A model generated the notes under the pieces. The model made no database searches. It was not told the origin of the DNA and saw only the letters and a list, made by a program, of their open reading frames with translations. This document shows, piece after piece, positions 43,956 through 51,754 of a stretch of DNA of 64,000 bases. This DNA comes from JANSYL01 sp965229695 (GTDB lineage: Bacteria > Pseudomonadota > Alphaproteobacteria > Rhodobacterales > Rhodobacteraceae), in assembly GCA_965229695.1 (NCBI GenBank), contig OZ245921.1, forward strand, positions 3,162,001-3,226,000, read 5' to 3'. A program made the position numbers and the translations under genes. How positions within the stretch are numbered: position 1 is the stretch's first letter; every line of letters starts with the position of its first letter.

Positions 43956-44498
43956 TTATTTGGCCGGGCCGATCATCATCACCATCTGGCGACCTTCCAT
44001 CTTGGGCATGTTTTCGATCTTACCGATGCCCTCGATCTTATCGGCCACGCGTTCCAGCAATTCGCGGCCCAGGTTCTGATGCGCCATTTCCCGACCACGG
44101 AAGCGCAAGGTCACCTTTACCTTGTCGCCCTTTTCCAGGAATTTGATGGCGTCATTCACCTTGCGGTCAAAGTCATGATCATCCGTGTTCGGACGCATCT
44201 TGACCTCTTTCACCTCGATGGTCTTCTGCTTTTTCCGAGCTTCGCTTTCGCGTTTTTGCTGCTCGTACTTAAACTTTCCGTAATCCATGATTTTCGCCAC
44301 GGGCGGTGTCGCGTTGGGCGAAATTTCGACCAAATCCAACCCGGCTTGTTCTGCCAGATCCAAAGCGCGTTGCGGGGAGACAACCCCGACATTTTCGCCA
44401 TCGGCGCCAATCAAACGGATTTCAGGGGCGCGGATACGGTCGTTGATGCGCGGGCCAGTTTCACGGGTCGGCGGCGCATTATGTGGTCTGCGGGCTAT
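43956..44498 (-). CDS. infC: Translation initiation factor IF-3, ATA start
   Basis: A 180-residue IF-3. The N-domain (INDRIRAPEIRLIGADGENVGVV), linker with KYEQQKR and C-domain with DKVKVTLRFRGREMAHQ are intact. The only start giving a full N-terminus is the ATA at 44498: TAGGAGG lies five bases before it, an in-frame TAG closes the frame four codons upstream, and the next ATG, GTG or TTG in frame (TTG 44414) would delete 28 residues. Rare AUU/AUA-type starts let IF-3 repress its own synthesis in other bacteria. A terminator follows. Confidence 0.93.
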   Translation of the reverse strand: MARRPHNAPPTRETGPRINDRIRAPEIRLIGADGENVGVVSPQRALDLAEQAGLDLVEISPNATPPVAKIMDYGKFKYEQQKRESEARKKQKTIEVKEVKMRPNTDDHDFDRKVNDAIKFLEKGDKVKVTLRFRGREMAHQNLGRELLERVADKIEGIGKIENMPKMEGRQMVMMIGPAK

Positions 44499-44510
44499 GA
44501 GGGCCTCCTA
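44499..44510 (-). promoter_or_regulatory. Strong Shine-Dalgarno for the infC ATA start
   Basis: TAGGAGG at 44510-44504 on the minus strand, then CCCTC and ATA. Spacing is ideal for a start at the ATA, and the first three bases form an in-frame stop, so no earlier start in this frame can be used. Confidence 0.85.
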
Positions 44511-44680
44511 CATTCAGCCAATCTTTGGAGGCGGTAAGGTATCCTCGGTACCCTCGGCTTTCAAGGCGCTATGGGCGGAGAAGTGGCGGAAATCCGTAGC
44601 TTTTGACATCGGCCATTGTGCTTTGGGGGTGCCCCACATACACCGCGCGTCAGGTTTAAAAGTGACCCATGGGGGAAAAA

Positions 44681-45505
44681 ATGAGTAGAGCGCTGATTAT
44701 CATTGTGGTTTTGGCGGCAATCGGGGTTGGGGTCTATTTCCTGACCCAAGATGCACCCGAAGCCGAAGCGCCGGTTGCTGACACCACGCCTGAAGAAACG
44801 GTTGAAGAAGCGGTCGAAGAAGCAGCGGAAGACGCTGGCGATGCGGTTGAAGAAGCCGTTGATGCGGCGGAAGAAGCCGCAGCTGAGGCGGTCGAGACCG
44901 TGGAAGAGGCGGTGGAAGATGCCGTAGAGGCCGCGGAAGAGACCGTCGAGGGTTTAGTTGATGCCGCCGAAGACGCCGTGGAAGAGGCCACCGACGCTGT
45001 GGAAGGCGCGCTTGAAAACGTGCTGGGCACGGGCGATGAGGCGGCTGACACCGCAGAAGGCGCCGCCGAGGCTGTTGAAGAGGCAACTGAAGCAGCGACC
45101 GAGGCGACTGAAACTGCCACCGAAGCCGTGACGGAAGAGGCGGAAGCCGCGGCCGACGCCGCAGCCGATGCGGCCAGCGAGGCCGCCGACACCGCGACTG
45201 AAGCCGCCACGGAAACAGCCACCGAGACCGCGACCGAGGCAACCGAAGCCGCCGCCGAAACCACGGAAGCGGCTGCCGAAGCTGTTGCTGACACGGCGGC
45301 CGCCGCGGGTGAGGCTGATCTAGGCACGCTTTTCACCGTTGACGGATTCGATTTCGATCAAGCCATCGCGGCTATCGAAGGCTCGGACCTGAACGCCATC
45401 ACCCAGACCGGTCTGCGCACCGCATTGGAAGGCGCGCGTGACAACCCGGACCTGTTGGAAGCCGCATTGGAGCAAGCCCGCACCGCATTGGGCCTGGGCG
45501 AGTAA
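44681..45505 (+). CDS. Membrane-anchored, extremely acidic Ala/Glu/Thr-rich helical protein
   Basis: A 274-residue protein: an N-terminal transmembrane anchor (residues 4-21, ALIIIVVLAAIGVGVYFL), about 185 residues of repeated EAVEEA/TEAATE-type helix, and a C-terminal globular part from LGTLFTVDGFDFDQAI (about 214-274). From residue 4 to 245 there is no Lys, Arg or His. The repeat resembles apolipoprotein or YtxH-like amphipathic helices. GGGGGA precedes ATG 44681; an in-frame ATG at 44669 is possible. It diverges from infC and ends at a strong terminator. Family and role unknown. Confidence 0.75.
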   Translation: MSRALIIIVVLAAIGVGVYFLTQDAPEAEAPVADTTPEETVEEAVEEAAEDAGDAVEEAVDAAEEAAAEAVETVEEAVEDAVEAAEETVEGLVDAAEDAVEEATDAVEGALENVLGTGDEAADTAEGAAEAVEEATEAATEATETATEAVTEEAEAAADAAADAASEAADTATEAATETATETATEATEAAAETTEAAAEAVADTAAAAGEADLGTLFTVDGFDFDQAIAAIEGSDLNAITQTGLRTALEGARDNPDLLEAALEQARTALGLGE

Positions 45506-45520
45506 TCCAGCGCTAAAGGC

Positions 45521-45557
45521 AAAAAGCCCCCCGCGCCAGTTGATGCGGGGGGCTTTT
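45521..45557. terminator. Bidirectional rho-independent terminator
   Basis: A 9-base perfect GC stem (GCCCCCCGC at 45526-45534, GCGGGGGGC at 45545-45553) with a 10-base loop, flanked by AAAAA on the left and TTTT on the right. It serves the acidic-protein gene on the plus strand and the fpr-ending sulfur operon on the minus strand. Confidence 0.92.
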
Positions 45558-45586
45558 CTATGCAGGACTGTGAAACGGGGTTTGGA

Positions 45587-46444
45587 TCAGTCCAAAAACG
45601 CCTTTTCCACCACATAATGCTTGGGCTGGGAATTCGCGCCTTCCTCCAGCCCGTATTCCTCGAACATCTCTTTCAGTTCCAGGTTAAAGGCCAGATTGCC
45701 GCAAATCATCGCGCGGTCGTCTTCGGGGTTCAGGGGAGGCACGCCCAATTCCTCAAACACCTCGCTCGAGCGCATCAGATCGGTGATGCGGCCCATCTTA
45801 GGGCTCTCTTCACGGGTGGTGGTGGGGTAGTATTTGATCTTCTTCCAGAAGCCTTCGCCGATGACCTCATTCAACAGCTCATCGTCTTTCAGCGCTTCGA
45901 TCAACTCGCGGCCATAGGTCAGTTCCCCTACCTCGCGGCAGGTATGGGTGATGATCACCTCATCATAATCCTCATAGGTTTGCGGCTCGCGCAACAGGCT
46001 GGCAAAAGGTGCAAAACCGGTGCCGGTGGCAAAGAACCAAATCCGTTTGCCTGGCAACAGCGCGTCATGCACCAAGGTGCCAACGGGTTTGGGGCGCAGA
46101 ATGATCTCATCGCCCGGCTGAATATGCTGCAGTTTCGAGGTCAAAGGCCCATCTGGCACTTTGATCGAATAAAACTCCAATTCCTCATCCCATGAGGGTG
46201 AGGCGATGGAATAGGCGCGCAGCAGCGGCTTTTGTTTGCCGGTCTTCGGGTCCGGATCGCCCATCAGGCCAATCATCACAAACTCGCCCGAGCGGAAGCG
46301 CAGGCTCGCCGGTCGGGTGCAGCGGAACCGAAACAGCCGGTCGGTGTAATGCTGCACATCCGTGACGGTCTGGGCGTCAGGCAGCGTTGGGGTCGCTTTC
46401 ACAGGGGCGGCTTCCATATCTTTCATCGGGCGTTGCTCGGTCAT
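45587..46444 (-). CDS. fpr: Ferredoxin-NADP+ reductase
   Basis: A 285-residue FAD enzyme of the bacterial FPR type. RAYSIASPSW (about residue 76) is the FAD motif, and GTGFAPFASLLREP the NADP-binding glycine motif; the C-terminus ends VEKAFLD. It moves electrons between NADPH and ferredoxin or flavodoxin. It is last in the order cysG-DUF2849-cysI-cysH-DUF934-fpr, and probably supplies electrons for sulfite reduction. The start could also be ATG 46426 or 46417, as the first 12 residues are unconserved. Confidence 0.92.
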   Translation of the reverse strand: MTEQRPMKDMEAAPVKATPTLPDAQTVTDVQHYTDRLFRFRCTRPASLRFRSGEFVMIGLMGDPDPKTGKQKPLLRAYSIASPSWDEELEFYSIKVPDGPLTSKLQHIQPGDEIILRPKPVGTLVHDALLPGKRIWFFATGTGFAPFASLLREPQTYEDYDEVIITHTCREVGELTYGRELIEALKDDELLNEVIGEGFWKKIKYYPTTTREESPKMGRITDLMRSSEVFEELGVPPLNPEDDRAMICGNLAFNLELKEMFEEYGLEEGANSQPKHYVVEKAFLD

Positions 46445-46513
46445 ACTCGTTTGGCGGCAGGTCTAGCCGCCGCGCTCTCCATAAGCTTTGATCTAAGTCA
46501 GGGGAAGGGTGGC

Positions 46514-46930
46514 TCAGCCGCGCAGCCGCGCCTGATAATCGCCCGCGGTCCAATCGGCGCGGAAAATCCACTGATCCTCTGGCTGGCGCGCGGCCAAATC
46601 GGCGTCGATTTCGACTTCATCAAAGCCTGACCGCCGCGCCATCGCGTATTGATCGGCCAGCACATGCCCCGCTGCACGCAGCCGCCCGGCATAGCCCATC
46701 GCCCGCAGCCGCCGCGCCAGGGTAAATCCGCGTCCATCGGCAAAGCTTGGGAAATCGATCCGCACCATCGACACACGGTCCAAATGCGGGGCCAGATCGG
46801 CGACATCATCGGCCGAAGCGATATCAATCGCTGTCACATTGGCCACGCCCGCTTGATCCAGTGGCGCAAACCCGGTGGCCCAATCGTCGCCCCGGAACCC
46901 GCTATCATTCACGATCACCGCCTCAGCCAT
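46514..46930 (-). CDS. DUF934 family protein of the sulfite reduction operon
   Basis: A 138-residue protein with the pattern of DUF934: VRIDFPSFADGRGFTLARRLRAMGYAG (about 55-81) and LADQYAMARRSGFDEVEI. The family is widely found beside cysH and cysI and is described as a probable partner in sulfite reduction, without a proven activity. It follows cysH after 53 bases, which hold an extragenic element, and precedes fpr by 69 bases. Confidence 0.86.
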   Translation of the reverse strand: MAEAVIVNDSGFRGDDWATGFAPLDQAGVANVTAIDIASADDVADLAPHLDRVSMVRIDFPSFADGRGFTLARRLRAMGYAGRLRAAGHVLADQYAMARRSGFDEVEIDADLAARQPEDQWIFRADWTAGDYQARLRG

Positions 46931-46937
46931 GATCCCG

Positions 46938-46962
46938 CTCCTTCATCTTTCTAAAAATACGC
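46938..46962 (-). repeat. Extragenic element, cysH/DUF934 gap
   Basis: On the minus strand GCGTATTTTTAGAAAGATGA followed by AGGAG. It matches the copies at 24750 and 39631 and lies in the sense orientation of the operon, just before the DUF934 start, where its AAGGAG may also act as Shine-Dalgarno. Confidence 0.6.
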
Positions 46963-46983
46963 AAATCGACCTCCATCCCGCTC

Positions 46984-47736
46984 TCACGAGGCTTGTTGAA
47001 CCGGGCCGCGCACCATGCGCCCGTCGACAAAATGGATGCCGCATTCTTCTTTGTCCTGACCGCGCCAACGCCCGGCGCGCGGGTCTTCGCCCGCCGCGAC
47101 TGGGCTGGTGCATGGCGCACAGCCGATCGACGGGTAACCTTTGGCGACCAGCGGGTGGCGGGGCAGGCGGTTGTTCACCAGATACTCCTGCACATCATCA
47201 CGCGCCCAATGGGCCAAAGGGTTAATCTTGATCCGGGCGGTGCCTTCGGCCTCAAAAAATTCCAGCGCCGCGCGTGTGGCACCCTGAAACCGCTTGCGAC
47301 CGGTGATCCAGGCGTCAAAGGGCGCCAGCGCGTGTTCCAAAGGCTCGGTCTTGCGCAGGTGGCAGCAGGCATCGGGGTCGGATTTATGCAGCAAATCCTC
47401 GGGGTCATGGGCGGCGATCCGCGTGCGCGACGCTTTGATCACGCGCACATCGCGCAGGCCCAGATTATCGGCCACCTCGCGCTGATAACTCAGCGTTTCG
47501 GGAAACAGCATCTCGGTATCCACGAACAAAACCGGGGTGCTGCGGTCGATGACCGAAACCATATGCAACAGAACCACCGATTCCGCACCAAAGCTCGACA
47601 CCATGGCCACCTGGCCCGTGTCGCTGTCGGTTAGGCCCCGTTCCAGCACCGCAATCGCCGAATGGTGATTGTACCGCGCGTTCAGCGCAGAAACACGTGC
47701 GGCGACCGGAGGGAAGCGGATGACCTCAGGCTGCAT
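46984..47736 (-). CDS. cysH: Adenylyl-sulfate (APS) reductase
   Basis: A 250-residue CysH. The PAPS/APS-binding loop VSSFGAESVVLLHM (about 47-60) is present. The four Cys of a [4Fe-4S] cluster (Cys 124, 125, 206, 209) mark the APS-using type, and the catalytic Cys 232 is in ECGIH near the C-terminus. It reduces activated sulfate to sulfite. ATG 47736 overlaps the sulfite reductase end by 11 bases, so the two are coupled. Confidence 0.93.
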   Translation of the reverse strand: MQPEVIRFPPVAARVSALNARYNHHSAIAVLERGLTDSDTGQVAMVSSFGAESVVLLHMVSVIDRSTPVLFVDTEMLFPETLSYQREVADNLGLRDVRVIKASRTRIAAHDPEDLLHKSDPDACCHLRKTEPLEHALAPFDAWITGRKRFQGATRAALEFFEAEGTARIKINPLAHWARDDVQEYLVNNRLPRHPLVAKGYPSIGCAPCTSPVAAGEDPRAGRWRGQDKEECGIHFVDGRMVRGPVQQAS

Positions 47737-49396
47737 TGGCCTGCGCCCCATCGACCGGGTAAAGCGCCGCTTTGAACGGTGCCATGCCGAGGCGCTTATA
47801 GGTTTGCAGGAAGGTTTCTTCCGCATCGCTGCGCAGGTCGAGATAAGCAAAGACCAGGCGTTCGATGGCCGGGATCACCGCTTCCGCGCCAAAGCCGGGG
47901 CCTGCGCGTTCGCCAATGGTCGCATCCTCGGTCCCATCGCCACCCAGCGTGATCTGATAGTTTTCGACGCCAGCGCGATCCAGGCCCAGAATGCCGATAT
48001 GACCGACATGGTGATGCCCGCAGGCATTGATGCAGCCCGAGATTTTGATCTTCAGCGGCCCGATCTCATGTTCGAGCCTTAGGGCGTCAAATCGTTCGGC
48101 GATCTCTTGCGCGATCGGGATCGAGCGGGCCGTGGCCAAGGCGCAATAATCCATACCCGGGCAGGCGATGATGTCCGAGATCAGGCCGATATTGGCCGTG
48201 GCCAGACCCGCTTCGGTCAGCGCCTCGTGCACGGCTTTCAGGTGTCGCTTGGGCAGATGCGGGAAGACCACATTTTGCTCATGGCTGATCCGCAACTCAT
48301 CATGGCCATATTGCTCGGCCAAATCGGCCAGAACCCGCATCTGATCCGAGGTCGCATCCCCCGGCGTTGCCCCATGGGCCTTGGTCGACACCGTCAGGAT
48401 CGCGTAATCCGGGTGCCGATGGGCGGAGACGTTGGTGTCGGTGAAGGCGCGGAAGACTGGATCGGCATCGCGCCAAACTTGGTAATCAGCCGCCCCCTCA
48501 CTGTCGAACTGCGGCGGGGCAAAAGCCTCGGTAATATCAGCCAGCATGCGCTGATCGATCCCGGAAAAGAGCGGCTTGCGCGCCTCAAACTCCTGATCGA
48601 CCAGGCGGCGGATTTCATCCAAGCCCGTCTCATGTACGGTGATCTTGATCCGGGCCTTGTATTTGTTGTCGCGACGACCCAGCAGGTTATAGACCGCGAC
48701 GATGGCCTCCAGATAGGGCAGGAGATCATCAAAGCCGATGAAATCATGCAGAATTTTGCCGATCATCGGGGTGCGGCCCAAGCCGCCACCGACCAGAACC
48801 TGGGCACCGATCTGACCGTCCCGCTCGATCAAGCGCAGCCCGATATCATGGGCGGCCGTGACAGCGCGGTCATTCGGGCTGCCGGTAACGCCCACTTTGA
48901 ACTTGCGCGGCAGGAACTGGAACTCAGGGTGATCGGTCGACCATTGCCGGATCAACTCTGCCACCGGGCGGGGGTCGATCACCTCATCGGCTGCGACACC
49001 GGCAAAATGGTCGGCGGTCACATTGCGGATCGTGTTGCCCGAGGTTTGGATGGCATGCATCCCAACATCGGCCAGCGCGTCCAGCATATCCGGCACGTCC
49101 TTGAGCGCGGGCCAGTTGTACTGGATGTTCTGACGGGTCGTGAAATGGCCATAGCCCTTATCCCAGCGATCCGCGATCATCGCGAGCTGGCGCATTTGGC
49201 GCGAGTTGAGCGTGCCATAGGGGATCGCCACCCGCAGCATATAAGCGTGCAATTGCAGGTAGAGCCCGTTCATCAAACGCAGCGGCTTAAATTCATCTTC
49301 GGTCAGCGACCCGTCGATGCGGCGATCAACCTGGCTGCGAAACTGGGCCACGCGGTTGCGTACGAAAGCTTCGTCAAACTCGGAATAGCTATACAT
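47726..49396 (-). CDS. cysI: Siroheme-dependent nitrite/sulfite reductase
   Basis: A 556-residue siroheme and [4Fe-4S] enzyme. Two pseudo-symmetrical halves each carry a NiR/SiR repeat; the Cys ligands lie in CPGMDYCALATARSI and ISGCINACGHHHVGHIG. Context with cysG, cysH and DUF934 makes sulfite reduction for assimilation the likely job, rather than nitrite reduction. DUF2849 precedes it by 26 bases and cysH overlaps its end. Confidence 0.93.
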   Translation of the reverse strand: MYSYSEFDEAFVRNRVAQFRSQVDRRIDGSLTEDEFKPLRLMNGLYLQLHAYMLRVAIPYGTLNSRQMRQLAMIADRWDKGYGHFTTRQNIQYNWPALKDVPDMLDALADVGMHAIQTSGNTIRNVTADHFAGVAADEVIDPRPVAELIRQWSTDHPEFQFLPRKFKVGVTGSPNDRAVTAAHDIGLRLIERDGQIGAQVLVGGGLGRTPMIGKILHDFIGFDDLLPYLEAIVAVYNLLGRRDNKYKARIKITVHETGLDEIRRLVDQEFEARKPLFSGIDQRMLADITEAFAPPQFDSEGAADYQVWRDADPVFRAFTDTNVSAHRHPDYAILTVSTKAHGATPGDATSDQMRVLADLAEQYGHDELRISHEQNVVFPHLPKRHLKAVHEALTEAGLATANIGLISDIIACPGMDYCALATARSIPIAQEIAERFDALRLEHEIGPLKIKISGCINACGHHHVGHIGILGLDRAGVENYQITLGGDGTEDATIGERAGPGFGAEAVIPAIERLVFAYLDLRSDAEETFLQTYKRLGMAPFKAALYPVDGAQANAA

Positions 49397-49422
49397 GTTC
49401 GTGCTCCTGTCAGGGCGGGGTC

Positions 49423-49722
49423 TTAGACCCGCTCCTGCTTGCCATGGGCGTAATTTGACGGGCCGCGTGTGCGGAACGCTTCGCGGAAATGAACGGGTTC
49501 GGGGCCATCGGGGCCGGGGGTGGCATCGGCCAGATAGGCGCCGACCACCTCATGCCCGCGCGCCTCGGCGTCCAGCAGTTTCAGATCTGCGGTGGCAGCG
49601 TCCTCGATCAGCTCGGCCTCGCCGTGTTGGCGGGTCCATTGACCATCCGCCGTCATGTAAACCACGTCACCTTCCAAAAGCGCATTGGCGGTCAGGACTT
49701 TGGGCGAAAAGGGGCGGGGCAT
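49423..49722 (-). CDS. DUF2849 family protein
   Basis: A 99-residue protein of DUF2849: KVLTANALLEGDVVYMTADG and the C-terminal REAFRTRGPSNY are as I know the family, which sits in alphaproteobacterial sulfite reduction operons. Biochemical role unproven. It overlaps the cysG stop by the ATGA arrangement and precedes the reductase, so it is fixed in the operon. Confidence 0.85.
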   Translation of the reverse strand: MPRPFSPKVLTANALLEGDVVYMTADGQWTRQHGEAELIEDAATADLKLLDAEARGHEVVGAYLADATPGPDGPEPVHFREAFRTRGPSNYAHGKQERV

Positions 49723-51137
49723 CAGGCACGATCCTCCAAAAGGGTTGGGCTGAGGTCAGGGAGATTGGGCAAGGCGGCCTCGGCAGCGCGCGGCGCCAGG
49801 CCGTAAAGCAGGATCACCGGGCCATCGGTGGCTGCGGCCTCCAGATCCTTGGGCAGATCGGCCAAGTGGCTGGCGATCACCCGCGCATCCGCGCGCGAGG
49901 CGTTTTCAACCGCCGTGACCGGCGTGGCCGGGTCGGCCCCATGCATCAGCAGACGCCCTTGGATAAACCGGGCACCGCGCGCGCCCATATAGATCGCGGC
50001 AACCTCGCCAGGGCGGGACAGGCCACGCCAATCCTGCTCGGCAAAGCCTTTCACATCATGGCCGGTCAGGAACCGAAGGGCCGAGTTGCGACCGCGCTTG
50101 GTCAGCGATTGGCCCAGGCTTGCGGCAGCCGCACTGGCGGCGGTGATGCCGGGCACGATGGCCCAGCTGATTTCGGCGGCGTCCAACGCCTCGATCTCTT
50201 CGTCCAAACGGCCATATACGGTCGGATCACCAGATTTCAGCCGCACGACCTGCGCGCCCGATTGTGCGTGTTCGACCATCAGCGCGCAGATATCCTCCTG
50301 CGCCATGCTGGGTCCAAAGCCCTTTTTGCCCGCATCGATCATCACCGCCTCGCGCCGGGCGAGTTCCAAGATTTCGGAGGCAACCAGCCGGTCGTGGATC
50401 ACCACATCAGCCACATCCAACGCCTTGCGCGCCTTCAGCGTCAGCAGGTCTGGATCGCCGGGGCCTGCGCCCACCAGGTCGACATGGCCAGGCTTGGGCG
50501 TGTCGTTCAGCTGTGTGTCCAGCAGACGGCGTAGGGCCGGTTCAACCGCTTCCACACCGCCCGTGGTCAGCGCATCGGGACCAATGCGATTGTAATAGGC
50601 CGACCAGAAATCGCGGCGCTTGCGGCCCATGGGCAGCGCCTCGGCCATTTTGCGAAAGCTTTTGCCAACCCGCGCCAGCAGACCGAGCGAGGCAGGCAGG
50701 CGTTCTTCCAGATCGGCTTTGATCCGGCGCGCGAGCACTGGGGCCGCGCCTTCGGTGCCGATGGCAATGGTCACCGGGTCGCGGTCAACGATCGCGGGCG
50801 TGATGAACTGGCTGCGCTCAAGATTATCGACCCAATTGGTCAACGCGCCATCGGCTTGGGCCAGGGCGGTGACACGGGCGTCTTCAACATCGTCATCATT
50901 GGCGGCGTAAAACAGCGAAGAGCAGACGGCATCCCCAGGCTCCATGGCCCGCGCCACCAGGGTGATCTTTTCCTCGCCGGCCAGCTTATGAAGCTCCGGC
51001 GCGGGTTCGGCCGCGAAAACGGTGATGCGGGCGGTGGTCTTCAGCAAAAGCCGCAGCTTGGCCAACGCGGCCTCACCCCCGCCAGAGACGGTGATGCGAC
51101 GGCCCGCGACCGCCAGAAAGATTGGGAAGTGGTCCAT
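49722..51137 (-). CDS. cysG: Siroheme synthase CysG
   Basis: A 471-residue trifunctional enzyme. The N-terminal half (to about 210) is a precorrin-2 dehydrogenase/ferrochelatase; the C-terminal half is uroporphyrinogen III methyltransferase, from VDLVGAGPGDPDLLTLKA with later VIHDRLV and VVRLKSGDP. It supplies siroheme to the reductase in the same operon. I chose ATG 51137 (MDHFPIFLAVAGRR) with GAGGT upstream; ATG 51152 is in frame but is covered by an operator-like repeat. Confidence 0.95.
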   Translation of the reverse strand: MDHFPIFLAVAGRRITVSGGGEAALAKLRLLLKTTARITVFAAEPAPELHKLAGEEKITLVARAMEPGDAVCSSLFYAANDDDVEDARVTALAQADGALTNWVDNLERSQFITPAIVDRDPVTIAIGTEGAAPVLARRIKADLEERLPASLGLLARVGKSFRKMAEALPMGRKRRDFWSAYYNRIGPDALTTGGVEAVEPALRRLLDTQLNDTPKPGHVDLVGAGPGDPDLLTLKARKALDVADVVIHDRLVASEILELARREAVMIDAGKKGFGPSMAQEDICALMVEHAQSGAQVVRLKSGDPTVYGRLDEEIEALDAAEISWAIVPGITAASAAAASLGQSLTKRGRNSALRFLTGHDVKGFAEQDWRGLSRPGEVAAIYMGARGARFIQGRLLMHGADPATPVTAVENASRADARVIASHLADLPKDLEAAATDGPVILLYGLAPRAAEAALPNLPDLSPTLLEDRA

Positions 51138-51143
51138 TTGGTG

Positions 51144-51169
51144 GAACCTCATCTGCGTTTTCGAGGTTC
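51144..51169. promoter_or_regulatory. Operator-like inverted repeat between cysG and the Lrp gene
   Basis: GAACCTC (51144-51150) and GAGGTTC (51163-51169) with 12 bases between. It lies right before the cysG start and 112 bases before the divergent Lrp-family gene, so a regulator bound there could block cysG translation initiation or transcription. Confidence 0.45.
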
Positions 51170-51280
51170 AATATAGAATTTTGTCCTAATAAATGGCAGG
51201 TATCGCTTGCGAATAGGGACGTTCGTTCCATACACCTTGGAAAGCAAAACAGACTGTCCGTCCTAGCCGGAGGCCCAAGA

Positions 51281-51754
51281 ATGCCCGTTCAAATCGATGC
51301 GCTCGACCGGAAAATCCTCGCCGCCTTGCAGGAGGATGCAAGCCGATCGCTGGACGATATCGCCAAGATCGTGGGCTCCTCCAAGACCCCGGTCTGGACC
51401 CGGATTCGCAAGCTGAAAGAGGCAGGCGTGATTGGTCAGCAGACCGTTCTCCTGGATGCTGAGGCGCTGGGGTTTGAGGCTTGTTTTTTTGTGCTGATCC
51501 GTACCTCGGAACACGAGGCGGATTGGCAGACAAAGTTCCTGGCCGCCCTGCGCGCCCGCCCCGAGGTGCTCGAGGCGCATCGGCTGGCCGGTGACATCGA
51601 CTACATCTTGAAAGTTCGGGTCGCCAATGCGCGTGCCTATGATGCGTTTTATCAGGCGCTGATATCCGAGGTGCGCATCTACAACGTCACCGCGCTTTTG
51701 AGCATGGAGGAGATCAAGTCGTCTCCAATGCTGCCTCTCCAACAAGTTCCGTGA
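51281..51754 (+). CDS. Lrp/AsnC family transcriptional regulator
   Basis: A 157-residue protein with the N-terminal HTH (ALDRKILAALQEDASRSLDDIAKIVGSSKTPVWTRIRKL, about residues 6-44 by its parts) and a C-terminal RAM ligand domain (VLEAHRLAGDIDYILKV). GGAGG lies eight bases before ATG 51281. It diverges from the cys operon, so control of sulfate assimilation is the natural guess. Its 3' end overlaps the convergent hydrolase/OsmC gene by 41 bases. Confidence 0.93.
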   Translation: MPVQIDALDRKILAALQEDASRSLDDIAKIVGSSKTPVWTRIRKLKEAGVIGQQTVLLDAEALGFEACFFVLIRTSEHEADWQTKFLAALRARPEVLEAHRLAGDIDYILKVRVANARAYDAFYQALISEVRIYNVTALLSMEEIKSSPMLPLQQVP

